NCBI RefSeq assembly: GCF_001486505.1
Contig: NZ_LN909059.1
Span: forward strand, 94,768-158,767
DNA length: 64,000 nt
Reading direction: 5' to 3'
Source of the DNA: Paenibacillus rubinfantis
Lineage (GTDB): Bacteria > Bacillota > Bacilli > Paenibacillales > Paenibacillaceae
A model generated the notes under the pieces. The model was not told the origin of the DNA and ran no database searches. It saw nothing but the letters and a program-made list of their open reading frames with translations. Numbering within the stretch: position 1 is the first letter of the stretch; each line of letters begins with the position of its first letter. Below, one piece after another: positions 50,193 through 59,081 of this stretch. The position numbers were made by a program, and so were the translations under genes.

Positions 50193-51359
50193 TTACGTTT
50201 TGTAGGGCTCGCCTTTCACAAGGATGGCATGGACGTGATGTAGCAGCTTGTTGGCGCAAGCAATCACGACTACCTTGTATGGCTTGCCCTCTTTCCTTTT
50301 TTTATCGTAATAAGCTTGTAACCGCTCGTTGACACCTTTCCTGAGTCCGCATTGGACGGCAACGTACAAAGCTCTGCGCAAACGTTTGGAACCTCTTTTC
50401 GAGATGCGGCTACTACTGGCCGTAAACTTCCCCGAGCTATGCACACCTGGATCCAGTCCTGCATAGGCCACAAGCTTTTTTGGATCCTCAAATTGCGTCG
50501 CATCTCCAATCTCTGCCACCAAAGCCGCAGCAAGCTTGTCCCCTACTCCGGGAATCGTCTTGAGCAGTCCAACTTCCGGCAGCGACTGTGCCGTCTCCTC
50601 AATTGAAATTTCAAGCTGGCAAAGCTGTTGTTGGGCAGTAAGGGCCATTTCTACCATGCATAGCAAGGCCGTCTGCTGCGCTTTACTTGAGTGGCTTAGA
50701 GGCGGTAACGCTCGAATCCGCTCAGCTTTTGCCTGGATCCACGCCTTACCGTGTGACGAGCCTGCCGTTTCCCGGATCGTTTCTTGCGTGACGGTGCCGC
50801 CACTGAGCATGTGGCGCAATACCTGCAAGGATGTCGTGGAAAACAAATTGGAGAACACGTTCTCATATGCAGGACACACTTGATCCAGTAAGGTCCTGGC
50901 ATTCAGTTTGGCCTGGACGAGCATAGAGGTCACAAACTCATGCTGACGCGTTAGATGCTGCAGTTCGGTCATCTCCTCCGCCCATGTTCGGTGAGGCCGG
51001 ACATCCCCGCGGTAAAACATTTCTGCCAGATGCCATGCGTCCACCGCGTCCGTCTTCACCTTTCGCAATTGCGTGCCTCTTGCACGTTTGGATTGCAAGG
51101 GATTCACGATGTAGTGTCGATATCCTTCACGCTCCAAATAGGCGACCAAACTGCGATGATAATGTCCTGTTGCTTCTAACACCACAGCAGGCTCAAGCCC
51201 CGTAGCTTGTATTAATTCCTCCAGCAAGTCTCCTAGCTGCTCAAACCCTTTCTGCGTATGCTCGATGCTAATGATCTTGCCATACGGATTATTCCGATCC
51301 GTAAACGCTTGGAGTATGCTTGTCCCTTTTGATACATCCAATCCAACAACCGGTCCCAT
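50193..51359 (-). CDS. IS110-family transposase
   Basis: 388 residues. The N-terminal RuvC-like DEDD domain shows GLDVSK, VLEATGHYHRSL and KTDAVDAWHLAEM. The C-terminal Tnp20 domain has IPGVGDKLAAALVAEIGD, LVAYAGLDPG and the SSSRISKRGSKRLRRAL segment with the catalytic Ser region. IS110 enzymes act with a guide (bridge) RNA from the adjacent non-coding end. It is inserted between the HD-GYP and sigma genes in opposite orientation. The exact IS ends are not clear, as the family lacks long inverted repeats. Confidence 0.9.
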   Translation of the reverse strand: MGPVVGLDVSKGTSILQAFTDRNNPYGKIISIEHTQKGFEQLGDLLEELIQATGLEPAVVLEATGHYHRSLVAYLEREGYRHYIVNPLQSKRARGTQLRKVKTDAVDAWHLAEMFYRGDVRPHRTWAEEMTELQHLTRQHEFVTSMLVQAKLNARTLLDQVCPAYENVFSNLFSTTSLQVLRHMLSGGTVTQETIRETAGSSHGKAWIQAKAERIRALPPLSHSSKAQQTALLCMVEMALTAQQQLCQLEISIEETAQSLPEVGLLKTIPGVGDKLAAALVAEIGDATQFEDPKKLVAYAGLDPGVHSSGKFTASSSRISKRGSKRLRRALYVAVQCGLRKGVNERLQAYYDKKRKEGKPYKVVVIACANKLLHHVHAILVKGEPYKT

Positions 51360-51360
51360 G

Positions 51361-51610
51361 TCATCTCCTCCTAAATAATAGCCGGCACTCCCACGATGGT
51401 TCCAATCCCACAGCTTCGCTTGTGATTCGAGGTCTCATGCCTCAACCAGCTCAAACATGGTCATTGGGGGCAGTGGGAGAACAGTTTTTGCTCCGAGGTA
51501 AACTCCCCAAATGCCACCACGTTCTCCCGGCTACCGCCATCGTAACCCGACCATGAAAAATGGCCAACCAGAAATTCTGGCTGACCTGATAATACGAAAA
51601 ATGCCGTGGA
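51361..51610 (-). ncRNA. Candidate IS110 bridge RNA region
   Basis: About 250 bases without a gene lie upstream of the transposase start. They contain stem-loops such as GGGAGAAC/GTTCTCCC spanning about 51475-51528, GAGG-TCTCAT-CCTC and CCAGAAATTCTGG. IS110 elements of this layout carry the bridge RNA at the 5' end. The boundaries and target-binding loops were not resolved. Confidence 0.4.
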
Positions 51611-51643
51611 ATAAGCTCATGGGCGTGCGGGAGGTAACTGTGG

Positions 51644-52267
51644 ATGGTCAGTTATGAAGACGAACAACTCGTGGCCCAATTTAAGTTGGGACAGGAGTTG
51701 GCGTTTAACCAGCTCCACCAAAGGTATAGGACAGTTATCGATGAAATAGGACGAAAGTATTTTGCTAGAGGAATTACAAGGCAGGACATTCAACAAGCGG
51801 GCAGCATTGGCCTTTATCGGGCGGCAAAAAAGTATGATCCGTCGAGGGGCGTGAAATTTCGTACCTATGCGGGTCTGCATATCCAAAGCTCAATCATCAA
51901 TACGGTTAAATCCGCGACGCGTAGAAGACAAAGAGCGTTGAATCAGAGCCTTTCCCTGGATCGGCCGTATTCTGATGATCAATCCACGAATATTATCGAA
52001 ACGATTGCCGGAAACGAGCCTTCTCCGGAAGAACGATTGCTTCAACGCGAGGAACATCGGGAAGCGGTAATTAAGTTGGACTTATTCTTGGCAACTTTAA
52101 GCAAACTGGAACGTCTGGTTGTAAAGGAGTTGGCAAAAGGGTTCACCTATAAGGAAGTGGCCGATAACTTAGGTGTAACCTTCAAGACAGTCGATAATGC
52201 GTTCCAACGCGTAAAGATAAAGTTCACGAAAAGATGGCATGTAGGCGATTTGCGCTTGTTAAAGTAA
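51644..52267 (+). CDS. Sigma-70 family factor, SigH-like
   Basis: 207 residues. Region 2 (about 12-90; GQELAFNQLHQRYRTVI, DIQQAGSIGLYRAAKKYDPSRGVKFRTYAG) is followed by a basic linker and region 4 (about 145-195; LERLVVKELAKGFTYKEVADNLGVTFKTVDNAFQR). It lacks regions 1 and 3, like SigH and ECF-type factors. It may direct transcription of element genes; targets are unknown. GGAGG precedes the ATG. Before the IS110 insertion it probably followed the HD-GYP gene directly. Confidence 0.82.
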   Translation: MVSYEDEQLVAQFKLGQELAFNQLHQRYRTVIDEIGRKYFARGITRQDIQQAGSIGLYRAAKKYDPSRGVKFRTYAGLHIQSSIINTVKSATRRRQRALNQSLSLDRPYSDDQSTNIIETIAGNEPSPEERLLQREEHREAVIKLDLFLATLSKLERLVVKELAKGFTYKEVADNLGVTFKTVDNAFQRVKIKFTKRWHVGDLRLLK

Positions 52268-52277
52268 AGGAGGAAAT

Positions 52278-52724
52278 ATGATACCGAGCAGACGCAAGGA
52301 ACCATTCCGGTATGAGTTTCCCGAACCCTTAATTGGAGAAGTTCAACTCCACAGTATCGCCGGCCAAGTGGTTGAAGCGGGCGTGCCGGAAGCAATGCGA
52401 TTGATTAACCTTAGCGTAGGTGGAGCAAGGATCGAAACGTGCCTTGATGTTCAAGCTGGGCTGCGCGCCGTGGATGTTTACGTACATTTTCAGATTCTTG
52501 ACAAACCGTTCAACCTCCAAGGCAGGGTTATTTATAAAAAAAGACAGCTGGATTGTTTAGCCTACGGCCTTCGGTTGGATACGGACCATACGATGAAGAG
52601 ACAGATTACGGATGCATTAAAGGCATTCGCACGGCACCTAGCGGACAAGCGCCAGCAGGAACATCATGACAGTGGTGTGACAAAAATTGGCTCAACCAAG
52701 GTTAAATCTATGCTAATATATTAG
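52278..52724 (+). CDS. PilZ-domain c-di-GMP receptor
   Basis: 148 residues. An N-terminal basic loop (SRRKEPFRYEF) and INLSVGGARIE (the N-x-S-x-x-G motif) mark a PilZ domain over about 5-115; FNLQGRVIYKK and YGLRLD are later strands. The classical RxxxR spacing is altered (RRKEPFR), so binding affinity is uncertain. It should be the effector of the neighbouring GGDEF and HD-GYP enzymes. AAAGGAGG upstream, 10 bases after the sigma gene. Confidence 0.78.
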   Translation: MIPSRRKEPFRYEFPEPLIGEVQLHSIAGQVVEAGVPEAMRLINLSVGGARIETCLDVQAGLRAVDVYVHFQILDKPFNLQGRVIYKKRQLDCLAYGLRLDTDHTMKRQITDALKAFARHLADKRQQEHHDSGVTKIGSTKVKSMLIY

Positions 52725-52746
52725 TATATTAGTTATTTAATATAAA
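52715..52746. promoter_or_regulatory. AT-rich operator-like region upstream of 52765
   Basis: TAATATATTAGTATATTAG, then TTATTTAATATAA. The repeated ATATTA units and the position just before GAGGGG resemble the other AT-rich operators, although the TTGTATATTA core is imperfect. Confidence 0.45.
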
Positions 52747-52764
52747 TGAGGGGATGGTTTAGCT

Positions 52765-53016
52765 GTGGGACTGTTATACAAAATACCGGTGAAGTACATC
52801 AGGATATATCTACTCGTGCTTTGGGTGTGGTCGATACTTGGCCTGCTTTTGTTCCCTGATAAACGGGAGCATTTAATCATCACATTTGCAACCGCAACCA
52901 TGTTCCTTTTCTTGCGAAAATACAAATATTACAGGCTCGCCAATCGTGAACAAAAAAAGATAATTGCCGGGTGTGTCATTTTCAGTTTGTTCGCCGGTGT
53001 CATAATGGCTCTTTAA
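52765..53016 (+). CDS. Small two- or three-helix membrane protein
   Basis: 83 residues from GTG 52765. Helices: YLLVLWVWSILGLLLF, IITFATATMFLFL and AGCVIFSLFAGVIMAL, with a basic loop KYKYYRLANREQKK between the last two. Not recognised. It leads the 52.8-59 kb gene cluster behind an AT-rich operator. Confidence 0.55.
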   Translation: MGLLYKIPVKYIRIYLLVLWVWSILGLLLFPDKREHLIITFATATMFLFLRKYKYYRLANREQKKIIAGCVIFSLFAGVIMAL

Positions 53017-53032
53017 GGGATGGAGGATAGGT

Positions 53033-53494
53033 ATGGTTCAAATCACCGTTTCATACTATGGGTCCCTTATTGAAATATTGGATGATCTGCTTCGTGATCT
53101 ACATGTCTCTAACCCGGAATACCGCTTCGCTTTTAACATTGGCGATAACCCGGTTATCCGTACATTAGCAAAAGAACTAGGTTATAATCCGACGTACTTT
53201 GCAGAACCGACCGACCGCGGCGTTATATTCGATCTGAAGAAACTTACAGCGCTGCGTTTGCTTTTAGATGAAAAGCATGCGATGGCAGCAGAGCTCGCGC
53301 GTGAGGTTGTCGAAAATGAACTAGTCAGATTGAATGCTACCTCCATTCGAGTCTCGGTTACAGCGAGGAAGCGTATTTTGATTGAAGCAACGGACAAAGA
53401 CAAAGAAATGATCGCCGAGAGTCTCATTAGGTTACTAATGGGATTACCCGACAAGATCGGCCCTCTCGCGCTTTGGGAGCGATTGAACGCATAG
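53033..53494 (+). CDS. Hypothetical soluble protein
   Basis: 153 residues. Two helical stretches (SLIEILDDLLRDLHVS; LRLLLDEKHAMAAELAREVVENEL) and a short beta region (TSIRVSVTARKRILIEATD). Not recognised. GGAGG precedes the ATG. Confidence 0.55.
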   Translation: MVQITVSYYGSLIEILDDLLRDLHVSNPEYRFAFNIGDNPVIRTLAKELGYNPTYFAEPTDRGVIFDLKKLTALRLLLDEKHAMAAELAREVVENELVRLNATSIRVSVTARKRILIEATDKDKEMIAESLIRLLMGLPDKIGPLALWERLNA

Positions 53495-53504
53495 GGGGAT
53501 GACT

Positions 53505-53774
53505 ATGTTCAATGTGGTGGGATACATCGCTATCCTCAATATTATTGGCCTGCTGATTATGTGGTACGACAAGTCCCAAGCGGTCGTCAGCGGGAGAAGA
53601 GTCCCTGAGAAGAGAATCTTCTTTATCTGCTTGCTTGGCGGTTCATTCGGTGTTTGGATCGGTATGCGATTATTCCGTCATAAAACGAAGCATTATCGCT
53701 TTGTTTTCGGGGTACCACTCATTCTTATTCTTAATATGATTTGCTTCTATTTCTTGATGATAGGCAAGCCATAA
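53505..53774 (+). CDS. DUF1294 membrane protein
   Basis: 89 residues from ATG 53505 (AGGGGG upstream; the ATG at 53499 is too close to it). Two to three helices with the DUF1294 signature: MWYDKSQAVVSGRRVPEKRI, LLGGSFGVWIGMRLFRHKTKH, then a final hydrophobic helix. The family's function is unknown; it is common in Firmicutes. Confidence 0.8.
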   Translation: MFNVVGYIAILNIIGLLIMWYDKSQAVVSGRRVPEKRIFFICLLGGSFGVWIGMRLFRHKTKHYRFVFGVPLILILNMICFYFLMIGKP

Positions 53775-53789
53775 AAAAATGGGGCGAAG

Positions 53790-54818
53790 GTGGATCTGTT
53801 GAATTATCAGACCTTAGTCCCGACGGCGCTGATTATCATTGCGCTGGTCTTAACCTGCATCCTGCTATATAAGACCTTGCTTGAACGGAAAGGACAACAG
53901 GAACCAAACCCGGGCATTGGGGGAATGCCGGATAGTCCGCCGTCGGGAAATCATATATTCAAAAATGTCCGACTAATTCATGAAAATATAAGTGTACTGA
54001 TCGAAGAGATACGCGTCCTTGAGAATGGAATCTTTATTATCGTAAGCAAAAATAGATCGGGCGATATCGTCGGATCGGAAGAGGATGAAGTCTGGACGCA
54101 GTACAAGCATGACGGTACGAGAAGAGAAATGACACAAAAAACGCTGCGTAACCCCCTCGCGATGACAAGGTTACATACCTTTGTGCTGGCGAAGAAACTC
54201 GCTGAAATCGGCTGCAATATGTGGGTGCAGGGGGTAGTCGTATTTACTCACCCTAACGCCGAATTAAACCTGAAACTCAAGAAAAACTCCAACACGGCTG
54301 TTCTGACAGGGGATAGACTGGAGGACTACATCAAGGAATACCAACCCAGGGCGACCATAGATTTTCGACAAATTGAGAAGATACGCGACTGGTTGACTAG
54401 TATCCAGCACACAGAAACAGTGATCCAAGTGCGCTCAATGGATGAGGCATATGAAGCAACTTACTCGCTCGCAAATGAGTTCGGGTACAAAGTGGGCCCC
54501 GTCGGAAGCGACGGCTCATTCCATCTAACGAAAAACCATCAACCATATGCAACGGTCTCTATTACATCGGATTTGTACGCAATAAGTACATACAGGGCGG
54601 AGGAAACTGACGTATTACAATTCCTTATTGCTTGGTTGAACAGACTGGGCGTTTGCCCGCCGAGGAACTTCACACATCACTTGGAGACTTATATCGACCA
54701 GGATGCCGAAAGAAGATTGGAGCCGCAGACCCTTGAAATCAACGACAGGCTGGTGACGTATTCAGGTTCCATGCGTTACGGCGTTCTAAAGATAAGTGTT
54801 TCGGCATCCCCATTGTAA
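53790..54818 (+). CDS. Membrane-anchored NERD-domain protein
   Basis: 342 residues. An N-terminal helix (TALIIIALVLTCILLY) precedes a NERD (nuclease-related) domain at about 55-165: FKNVRLI, NGIFIIVSKNRSGDIVG, WTQYKHDG, RNPLAMTRLHTFVLAKKL, VQGVVVFTHPNAEL. In the usual I-E-v-K strand the Glu is replaced (IIVSKNRSG), so catalysis may be lost. The C-terminal half is not recognised. GTG start. Confidence 0.68.
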   Translation: MDLLNYQTLVPTALIIIALVLTCILLYKTLLERKGQQEPNPGIGGMPDSPPSGNHIFKNVRLIHENISVLIEEIRVLENGIFIIVSKNRSGDIVGSEEDEVWTQYKHDGTRREMTQKTLRNPLAMTRLHTFVLAKKLAEIGCNMWVQGVVVFTHPNAELNLKLKKNSNTAVLTGDRLEDYIKEYQPRATIDFRQIEKIRDWLTSIQHTETVIQVRSMDEAYEATYSLANEFGYKVGPVGSDGSFHLTKNHQPYATVSITSDLYAISTYRAEETDVLQFLIAWLNRLGVCPPRNFTHHLETYIDQDAERRLEPQTLEINDRLVTYSGSMRYGVLKISVSASPL

Positions 54819-54844
54819 ACCGCTGCGAAAGACGGGTGTAGGCA

Positions 54845-55978
54845 ATGAGATTTAGGGTAAACGGAAGAATAATCGATTTCGGATACCTAGAGGAAGAGGA
54901 GCACGACAGGCTGCTATCCGAATGGCACAAGTCTCATCCAATTGAATGCCTTTGTCACGGTGACGGCCATTCGCCAAATCCGCTCTTGTATGTAAAGAAG
55001 ATAAACGACGGCCTCTTTCTCGCCAACTATCCGAGGAACTCAAAAGAAAACATTTTGCATCAATACCAATGTAAATTTAACAGGCAGGGGTACCGCTCGC
55101 TTCTCGAATCTAAGGGTCTGAAAATTACCGATAATGAGATCATATGCACCCTTGATCTTGGCGCGCCACGGGAGGAGCGGGCTACTACGGCCCCTCGTCC
55201 CGCTTCTGCGGTTATTCCAAAAAAGCAATACATCCGGAAGGAAAGCGTACCAAGAATCAAACTTGAAAGCTTGTTCCTTACCATGCTCCAGGAGTACAAG
55301 GTGTCGGAGTACCGCCCGGGGGGACGCCGGAATATTGCTAAACGGCTCTATAAAGTCGCACAGACCGTAAAACTAAATCGAAGGCCGTTAACGGAAATGC
55401 TCTATATCGCCTCAACGCCGGGGTGGTGGCCTAAAAAGGATAAACATCAGATGATTATCGGCTGGGGGCACAACAGGGCGAAAGTCACCACACACCCAAC
55501 AAACCCGCGCTTTGTACGGCTCCCCTTGTATTCCGTGGACGATCCCGAAAAGCATATATGCGATCTTACGCTGCTCAAGAGCGTCTACGATCGCTGCGAA
55601 AGAGGAGGAACGGACGTGGGAGAGGGCTATTACGTACTCTTTCGCGGTCCACTCCATAGCCGAGACACGGTTAAATGGGATCGGTTGCTTTGCTTTATTC
55701 CCGCAGAAGTGATGACACGGATACCGGTATCGAGTGGGGAGGAGCGGGACCTCGTCCGATTTCTTTATGATTCGAAACGTCACTTTGAGAAGCCGCTTAT
55801 CGGAAATGTAACGGAGTTGTTTGCCGATGGCCGACCGGACGTGGTCCTGCACGATACGGAGCCCAAGACGATTGTTGAGATAGGAGTAGATCACGACCCT
55901 AAGAAACTTAGCGCCTACCGTGAGAAAGGGTACCGTTTCACCTACTGGAACGGACAAGCACTTAATGATCATCAATAA
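54845..55978 (+). CDS. DUF1173-like protein with C-terminal PD-(D/E)XK-like segment
   Basis: 377 residues. PIECLCHGDGHSPNPLLYVKK, then HQYQCKFNR, resembles the N-terminal Cys-rich region of DUF1173. The C-terminus (FADGRPDVVLHDTEPKTIVEIGVDHDPKK) has a D...E-x-x-x-D pattern like the end of PD-(D/E)XK nucleases. The central part is basic and has GWWPKKDKHQMIIGWGH. The family assignment is tentative. The ribosome binding site is weak (GGGTGTAGG). Confidence 0.5.
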   Translation: MRFRVNGRIIDFGYLEEEEHDRLLSEWHKSHPIECLCHGDGHSPNPLLYVKKINDGLFLANYPRNSKENILHQYQCKFNRQGYRSLLESKGLKITDNEIICTLDLGAPREERATTAPRPASAVIPKKQYIRKESVPRIKLESLFLTMLQEYKVSEYRPGGRRNIAKRLYKVAQTVKLNRRPLTEMLYIASTPGWWPKKDKHQMIIGWGHNRAKVTTHPTNPRFVRLPLYSVDDPEKHICDLTLLKSVYDRCERGGTDVGEGYYVLFRGPLHSRDTVKWDRLLCFIPAEVMTRIPVSSGEERDLVRFLYDSKRHFEKPLIGNVTELFADGRPDVVLHDTEPKTIVEIGVDHDPKKLSAYREKGYRFTYWNGQALNDHQ

Positions 55979-56000
55979 TAACAGAGAAAGGAATGTTGTC

Positions 56001-58265
56001 ATGAAACGATTTATTGCAACCCTTACTGCAATCATTATGCTATTAACGGCACTCCCGACGAATGTTATCGCTGCCGCGCCGTCCGTAACCATTACTGGAC
56101 CATCTCCCGCTTCTTGGCTTACGAGCACGATTCCCACTTTAACGTGGTCATTTACGGATCCGGATGGGCATTCCCAACAGTCTTACCGAATTACCGTCAA
56201 ACATAATGGAACTTCGATTTATGACTCCCAAGAAGTGCAATCCTCGGCTGCCTCGGCTGGAGTGCCGCTGTTGGGGGACGGCTCCTATGAAGTTAGCTTG
56301 ACGGTCAAAGACGAAGACGGGGAGACGGCTACCGCAAGCCAAAATTTGAACGTCGATCGAACTGCACCAACAGCTCCAACGTTTCAGGTTACAGGAGCCT
56401 CGAACAGCCAATACGTAACGCTGAACATCACGGATGGACAGGACAGCGGAAGCGGAGTTCAGAAAAGCCAGTACATGATAAACGTAAATGGCAGCTGGAT
56501 TGACTATACAACACCGGTTACGCTTGCTAGGGCAGGCACCACGGTTGTCTACGCAAGAACCATCGACCGCGCCGGTAATATCAGCTCAACGGCTACCTCC
56601 ACGTTGGAAAATGTTCAGGTAAATCCAAGCGCTCCGAGCATTATGTTAAGCAATTCTGATTGGACGAACCAAAATGTCATTGTCCAAATATCTGGGGGAG
56701 CGGGAGGGAGAAACGAATATAAGATCGGATCTTCCGGTACCTGGACAACGTATTCATCGCCTATTCAGATTTCGACGGAAGGGCAGACCGAAGTATTTGC
56801 CCGTACCTTTAGCACGACTGGCGAGGAAGGACCGTCAACGTCTGCTATTGTAAAAATAGACAAGACAGCGCCGTCACAACCGATCCCTTGGAAGAGCTCG
56901 TCGGGCTGGACAATCGGCAGCGTTACGTTTACCGTAACCGCGGGGACGGATGCCCTGAGCGGCGTTCAGAAAACACAGTATCGGATCGGAAATGGGGTCT
57001 GGATTGATTATGTAGGCCCGGTTAACTTTACGCAAAACGGAACGACGACGATCTATTTCCGATCGATCGACAGGGCAGGAAACATCAGCAATCTATCCGA
57101 CACTACGATTTATCTATACTCGGATGTTCATAGCATACCGGACTTCTCTAAGATGGATGCGGAGTTTCAAGTGACCCAGGATGCCGTTCACATTACATTC
57201 GAAAATCAACCGAGAGGATACCAAATTGCGATTGAACGCGATGATGTAGAGATCACCCGGACATATGACAGTTTGTATAAGGACAGTCATATTCAAAGGG
57301 GCAAGAGATACGATTACGACATTTACGTCTTGAATGGTGAATTCCGGTACCGGGTAGAGAGTGAGCTTGTGACGATACCATATGCAAAAATGGATTTGTC
57401 CAGCTCAAAGCACGTTGTAAAGGTAACAGGAAGCTCGATCCATTTCGCGCTGCCGACGATTGAGAAAGTGGAGAAATACCGCGTTACGAATCAGGCGGGC
57501 ACCGTTGTGTATGAAGGTAAAGAGCCGAGCTTTACAATTTCGAAGCTGAAGCCGAACACACTATATACTTTCGATGTGGTTTATTACGTCGGGGGCATTA
57601 CCAGTGAGAAGGCAACGTTTGCGATAAGTACGTTGGGCGCCGGCGCGGGATCGCAGACGAATGGTTCTACAAACGGCAGCGGCAGTACGACAAACCAAAG
57701 CGGAGGCACCGGAGGAGGCGTGACGTCGGGTGTAGGCTTTACTGATATCGAGAATGTCTTCAGCAAGGAAGCTATCATTGATCTTTCAAATCGCGGAATC
57801 ATAACCGGCGTATCGGCAGATCGCTTCGAGCCTGAGAAAACGATCAGCCGCGCCGAGTTTACTGCCCTTATCGTTCGGATGACAGGTCTAAAGTCTTCTC
57901 GGCCATACGACGGGAAATTCAAGGACGTAAGCCCGAACGACTGGTTTTTCCCTGAACTGCAGACAGCATGGGAATATCAATTTATCGGTGGCTTGAGCCC
58001 GACGAAATTTGGTCCGAACGAAGAGATCACGAGGGAACAGGCAGCCGTTATCATCTACCGCCTCTTTAGGACGAATCAAACTGGCCCGGCACTCACGTAT
58101 CGGGACTCTAACACGATCGCCGAATACGCTCGCCCGGCCGTCCAGTATCTGCTCCAAAAGGGGATCGTCAACGGGTTTGAGGACAACACATTCCGGCCAA
58201 AGAAAGTCCTAACCCGGGCGGAAGCCGCGGCTATTATCCACCGATTCATCAAGGTGGGAGGATAA
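56001..58265 (+). CDS. SLH-anchored surface protein with Ig-like repeats
   Basis: 754 residues from ATG 56001 (AAAGGA upstream; the longer frame lies inside the previous gene). A signal peptide (FIATLTAIIMLLTALPTNVI, near AAAP) precedes Ig/fibronectin-like repeats. Two copies share VQKSQYMINVNGSWIDYTTPV and VQKTQYRIGNGVWIDYVGPV, with ARTIDRAGNIS/FRSIDRAGNIS, the OmpL47-like Ig pattern. A Gly/Ser linker leads to three SLH repeats at the C-terminus (about 605-750; SRAEFTALIVRMTG, TREQAAVIIYRLF, TRAEAAAIIHRF). Likely a wall-bound adhesin or scaffold. Confidence 0.85.
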   Translation: MKRFIATLTAIIMLLTALPTNVIAAAPSVTITGPSPASWLTSTIPTLTWSFTDPDGHSQQSYRITVKHNGTSIYDSQEVQSSAASAGVPLLGDGSYEVSLTVKDEDGETATASQNLNVDRTAPTAPTFQVTGASNSQYVTLNITDGQDSGSGVQKSQYMINVNGSWIDYTTPVTLARAGTTVVYARTIDRAGNISSTATSTLENVQVNPSAPSIMLSNSDWTNQNVIVQISGGAGGRNEYKIGSSGTWTTYSSPIQISTEGQTEVFARTFSTTGEEGPSTSAIVKIDKTAPSQPIPWKSSSGWTIGSVTFTVTAGTDALSGVQKTQYRIGNGVWIDYVGPVNFTQNGTTTIYFRSIDRAGNISNLSDTTIYLYSDVHSIPDFSKMDAEFQVTQDAVHITFENQPRGYQIAIERDDVEITRTYDSLYKDSHIQRGKRYDYDIYVLNGEFRYRVESELVTIPYAKMDLSSSKHVVKVTGSSIHFALPTIEKVEKYRVTNQAGTVVYEGKEPSFTISKLKPNTLYTFDVVYYVGGITSEKATFAISTLGAGAGSQTNGSTNGSGSTTNQSGGTGGGVTSGVGFTDIENVFSKEAIIDLSNRGIITGVSADRFEPEKTISRAEFTALIVRMTGLKSSRPYDGKFKDVSPNDWFFPELQTAWEYQFIGGLSPTKFGPNEEITREQAAVIIYRLFRTNQTGPALTYRDSNTIAEYARPAVQYLLQKGIVNGFEDNTFRPKKVLTRAEAAAIIHRFIKVGG

Positions 58266-58268
58266 AGC

Positions 58269-58787
58269 TTGAAGGTCGTCGAAATTCAAACACCAATGTT
58301 CATTTCGAAGTCAGTTTTTCAAAAGAAGCAAGCCATAATGATTGCGGTACTCGCTGGAATTCTGTTTACGTTGTTGGCTGGTGTCTTTTTTTCGCCTTTG
58401 ATTGGTGGCGTTACGGTCGGGGTTGCCACACTGCTTTATGCGGAACCGGCGGTTACGCTACCCATCATCATCACGGTGCCGACCATCTGTGCGGTGCTGA
58501 TGTTCCTCATGATCACTCGGTTCTTGTATCGCAGTCTGAAAAGGTCGAATGAGAATGCCGTGTTCCGGTTCTATCACGACAAGATCGTGTTTCCGGAAAC
58601 TTATCGAATCAAGGTGCTTCCGTATTGCGATATTGAAAGCATCGAGTATTCACCCGTAAAACCCGTCCACGAGGACAGGCAGCTGGGCAATCTCTTCATC
58701 CGTGTCAAGAATAGCAGGAAGCGATTGCAAATCATGAACATAGAAAACGGAGAGCAAATCTTACGGACGGTTCGAGGTATTCAATAA
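58269..58787 (+). CDS. Membrane protein with PH-like C-terminus
   Basis: 172 residues from TTG 58269 (GGGAGG 7 bases upstream). Two to three helices (IMIAVLAGILFTLLAGVFF, PLIGGVTVGVATLLYA, LPIIITVPTICAVLMFLMI) are followed by a C-terminal domain (AVFRFYHDKIVFPETYRIKVLPYCDIESIEY) that looks like a bacterial PH domain. Function unknown. It is 3 bases from the SLH gene. Confidence 0.6.
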   Translation: MKVVEIQTPMFISKSVFQKKQAIMIAVLAGILFTLLAGVFFSPLIGGVTVGVATLLYAEPAVTLPIIITVPTICAVLMFLMITRFLYRSLKRSNENAVFRFYHDKIVFPETYRIKVLPYCDIESIEYSPVKPVHEDRQLGNLFIRVKNSRKRLQIMNIENGEQILRTVRGIQ

Positions 58788-58811
58788 TAGTAAAATGGGA
58801 GGCGACGTCGG

Positions 58812-59009
58812 TTGAGGGTATTTGCATATGAGCATCCGGGGGGCATCGCAGGCGGAATCAGCGTGGTAGTGGCAGAAGACGAGGAGGAGGCATTCAAACA
58901 ACTGGCAGCAGAGTTGTGGAAGCATAACATTGAGGCGCGTGTCGATAAGGTCATTGAGATCGACCTGAACCGGCCGGGCGCATATCTTTTGTTTGACGGC
59001 GTGTACTAA
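58812..59009 (+). CDS. Hypothetical small protein
   Basis: 65 residues from a TTG with GGGAGG 9 bases upstream. SVVVAEDEEEAFKQLAAELW and a KVIEIDLNRPGAYLLFDG end suggest a compact alpha/beta fold. Not recognised. It ends the rightward cluster before a bidirectional terminator. Confidence 0.55.
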   Translation: MRVFAYEHPGGIAGGISVVVAEDEEEAFKQLAAELWKHNIEARVDKVIEIDLNRPGAYLLFDGVY

Positions 59010-59037
59010 TGAAAAATCCCGCTTCCGGAGCGGGAAA

Positions 59038-59081
59038 GAAGCAATGGAATCCTGTAAATGCAGGGTTCCATTGCTTTTTAC
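59038..59081. terminator. Bidirectional terminator
   Basis: AAGCAATGGAA pairs with TTCCATTGCTT; the plus strand is followed by TTTACTTT and the minus strand has a matching A/T-rich flank. It separates the convergent 58812 and 59929 genes. Confidence 0.7.
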
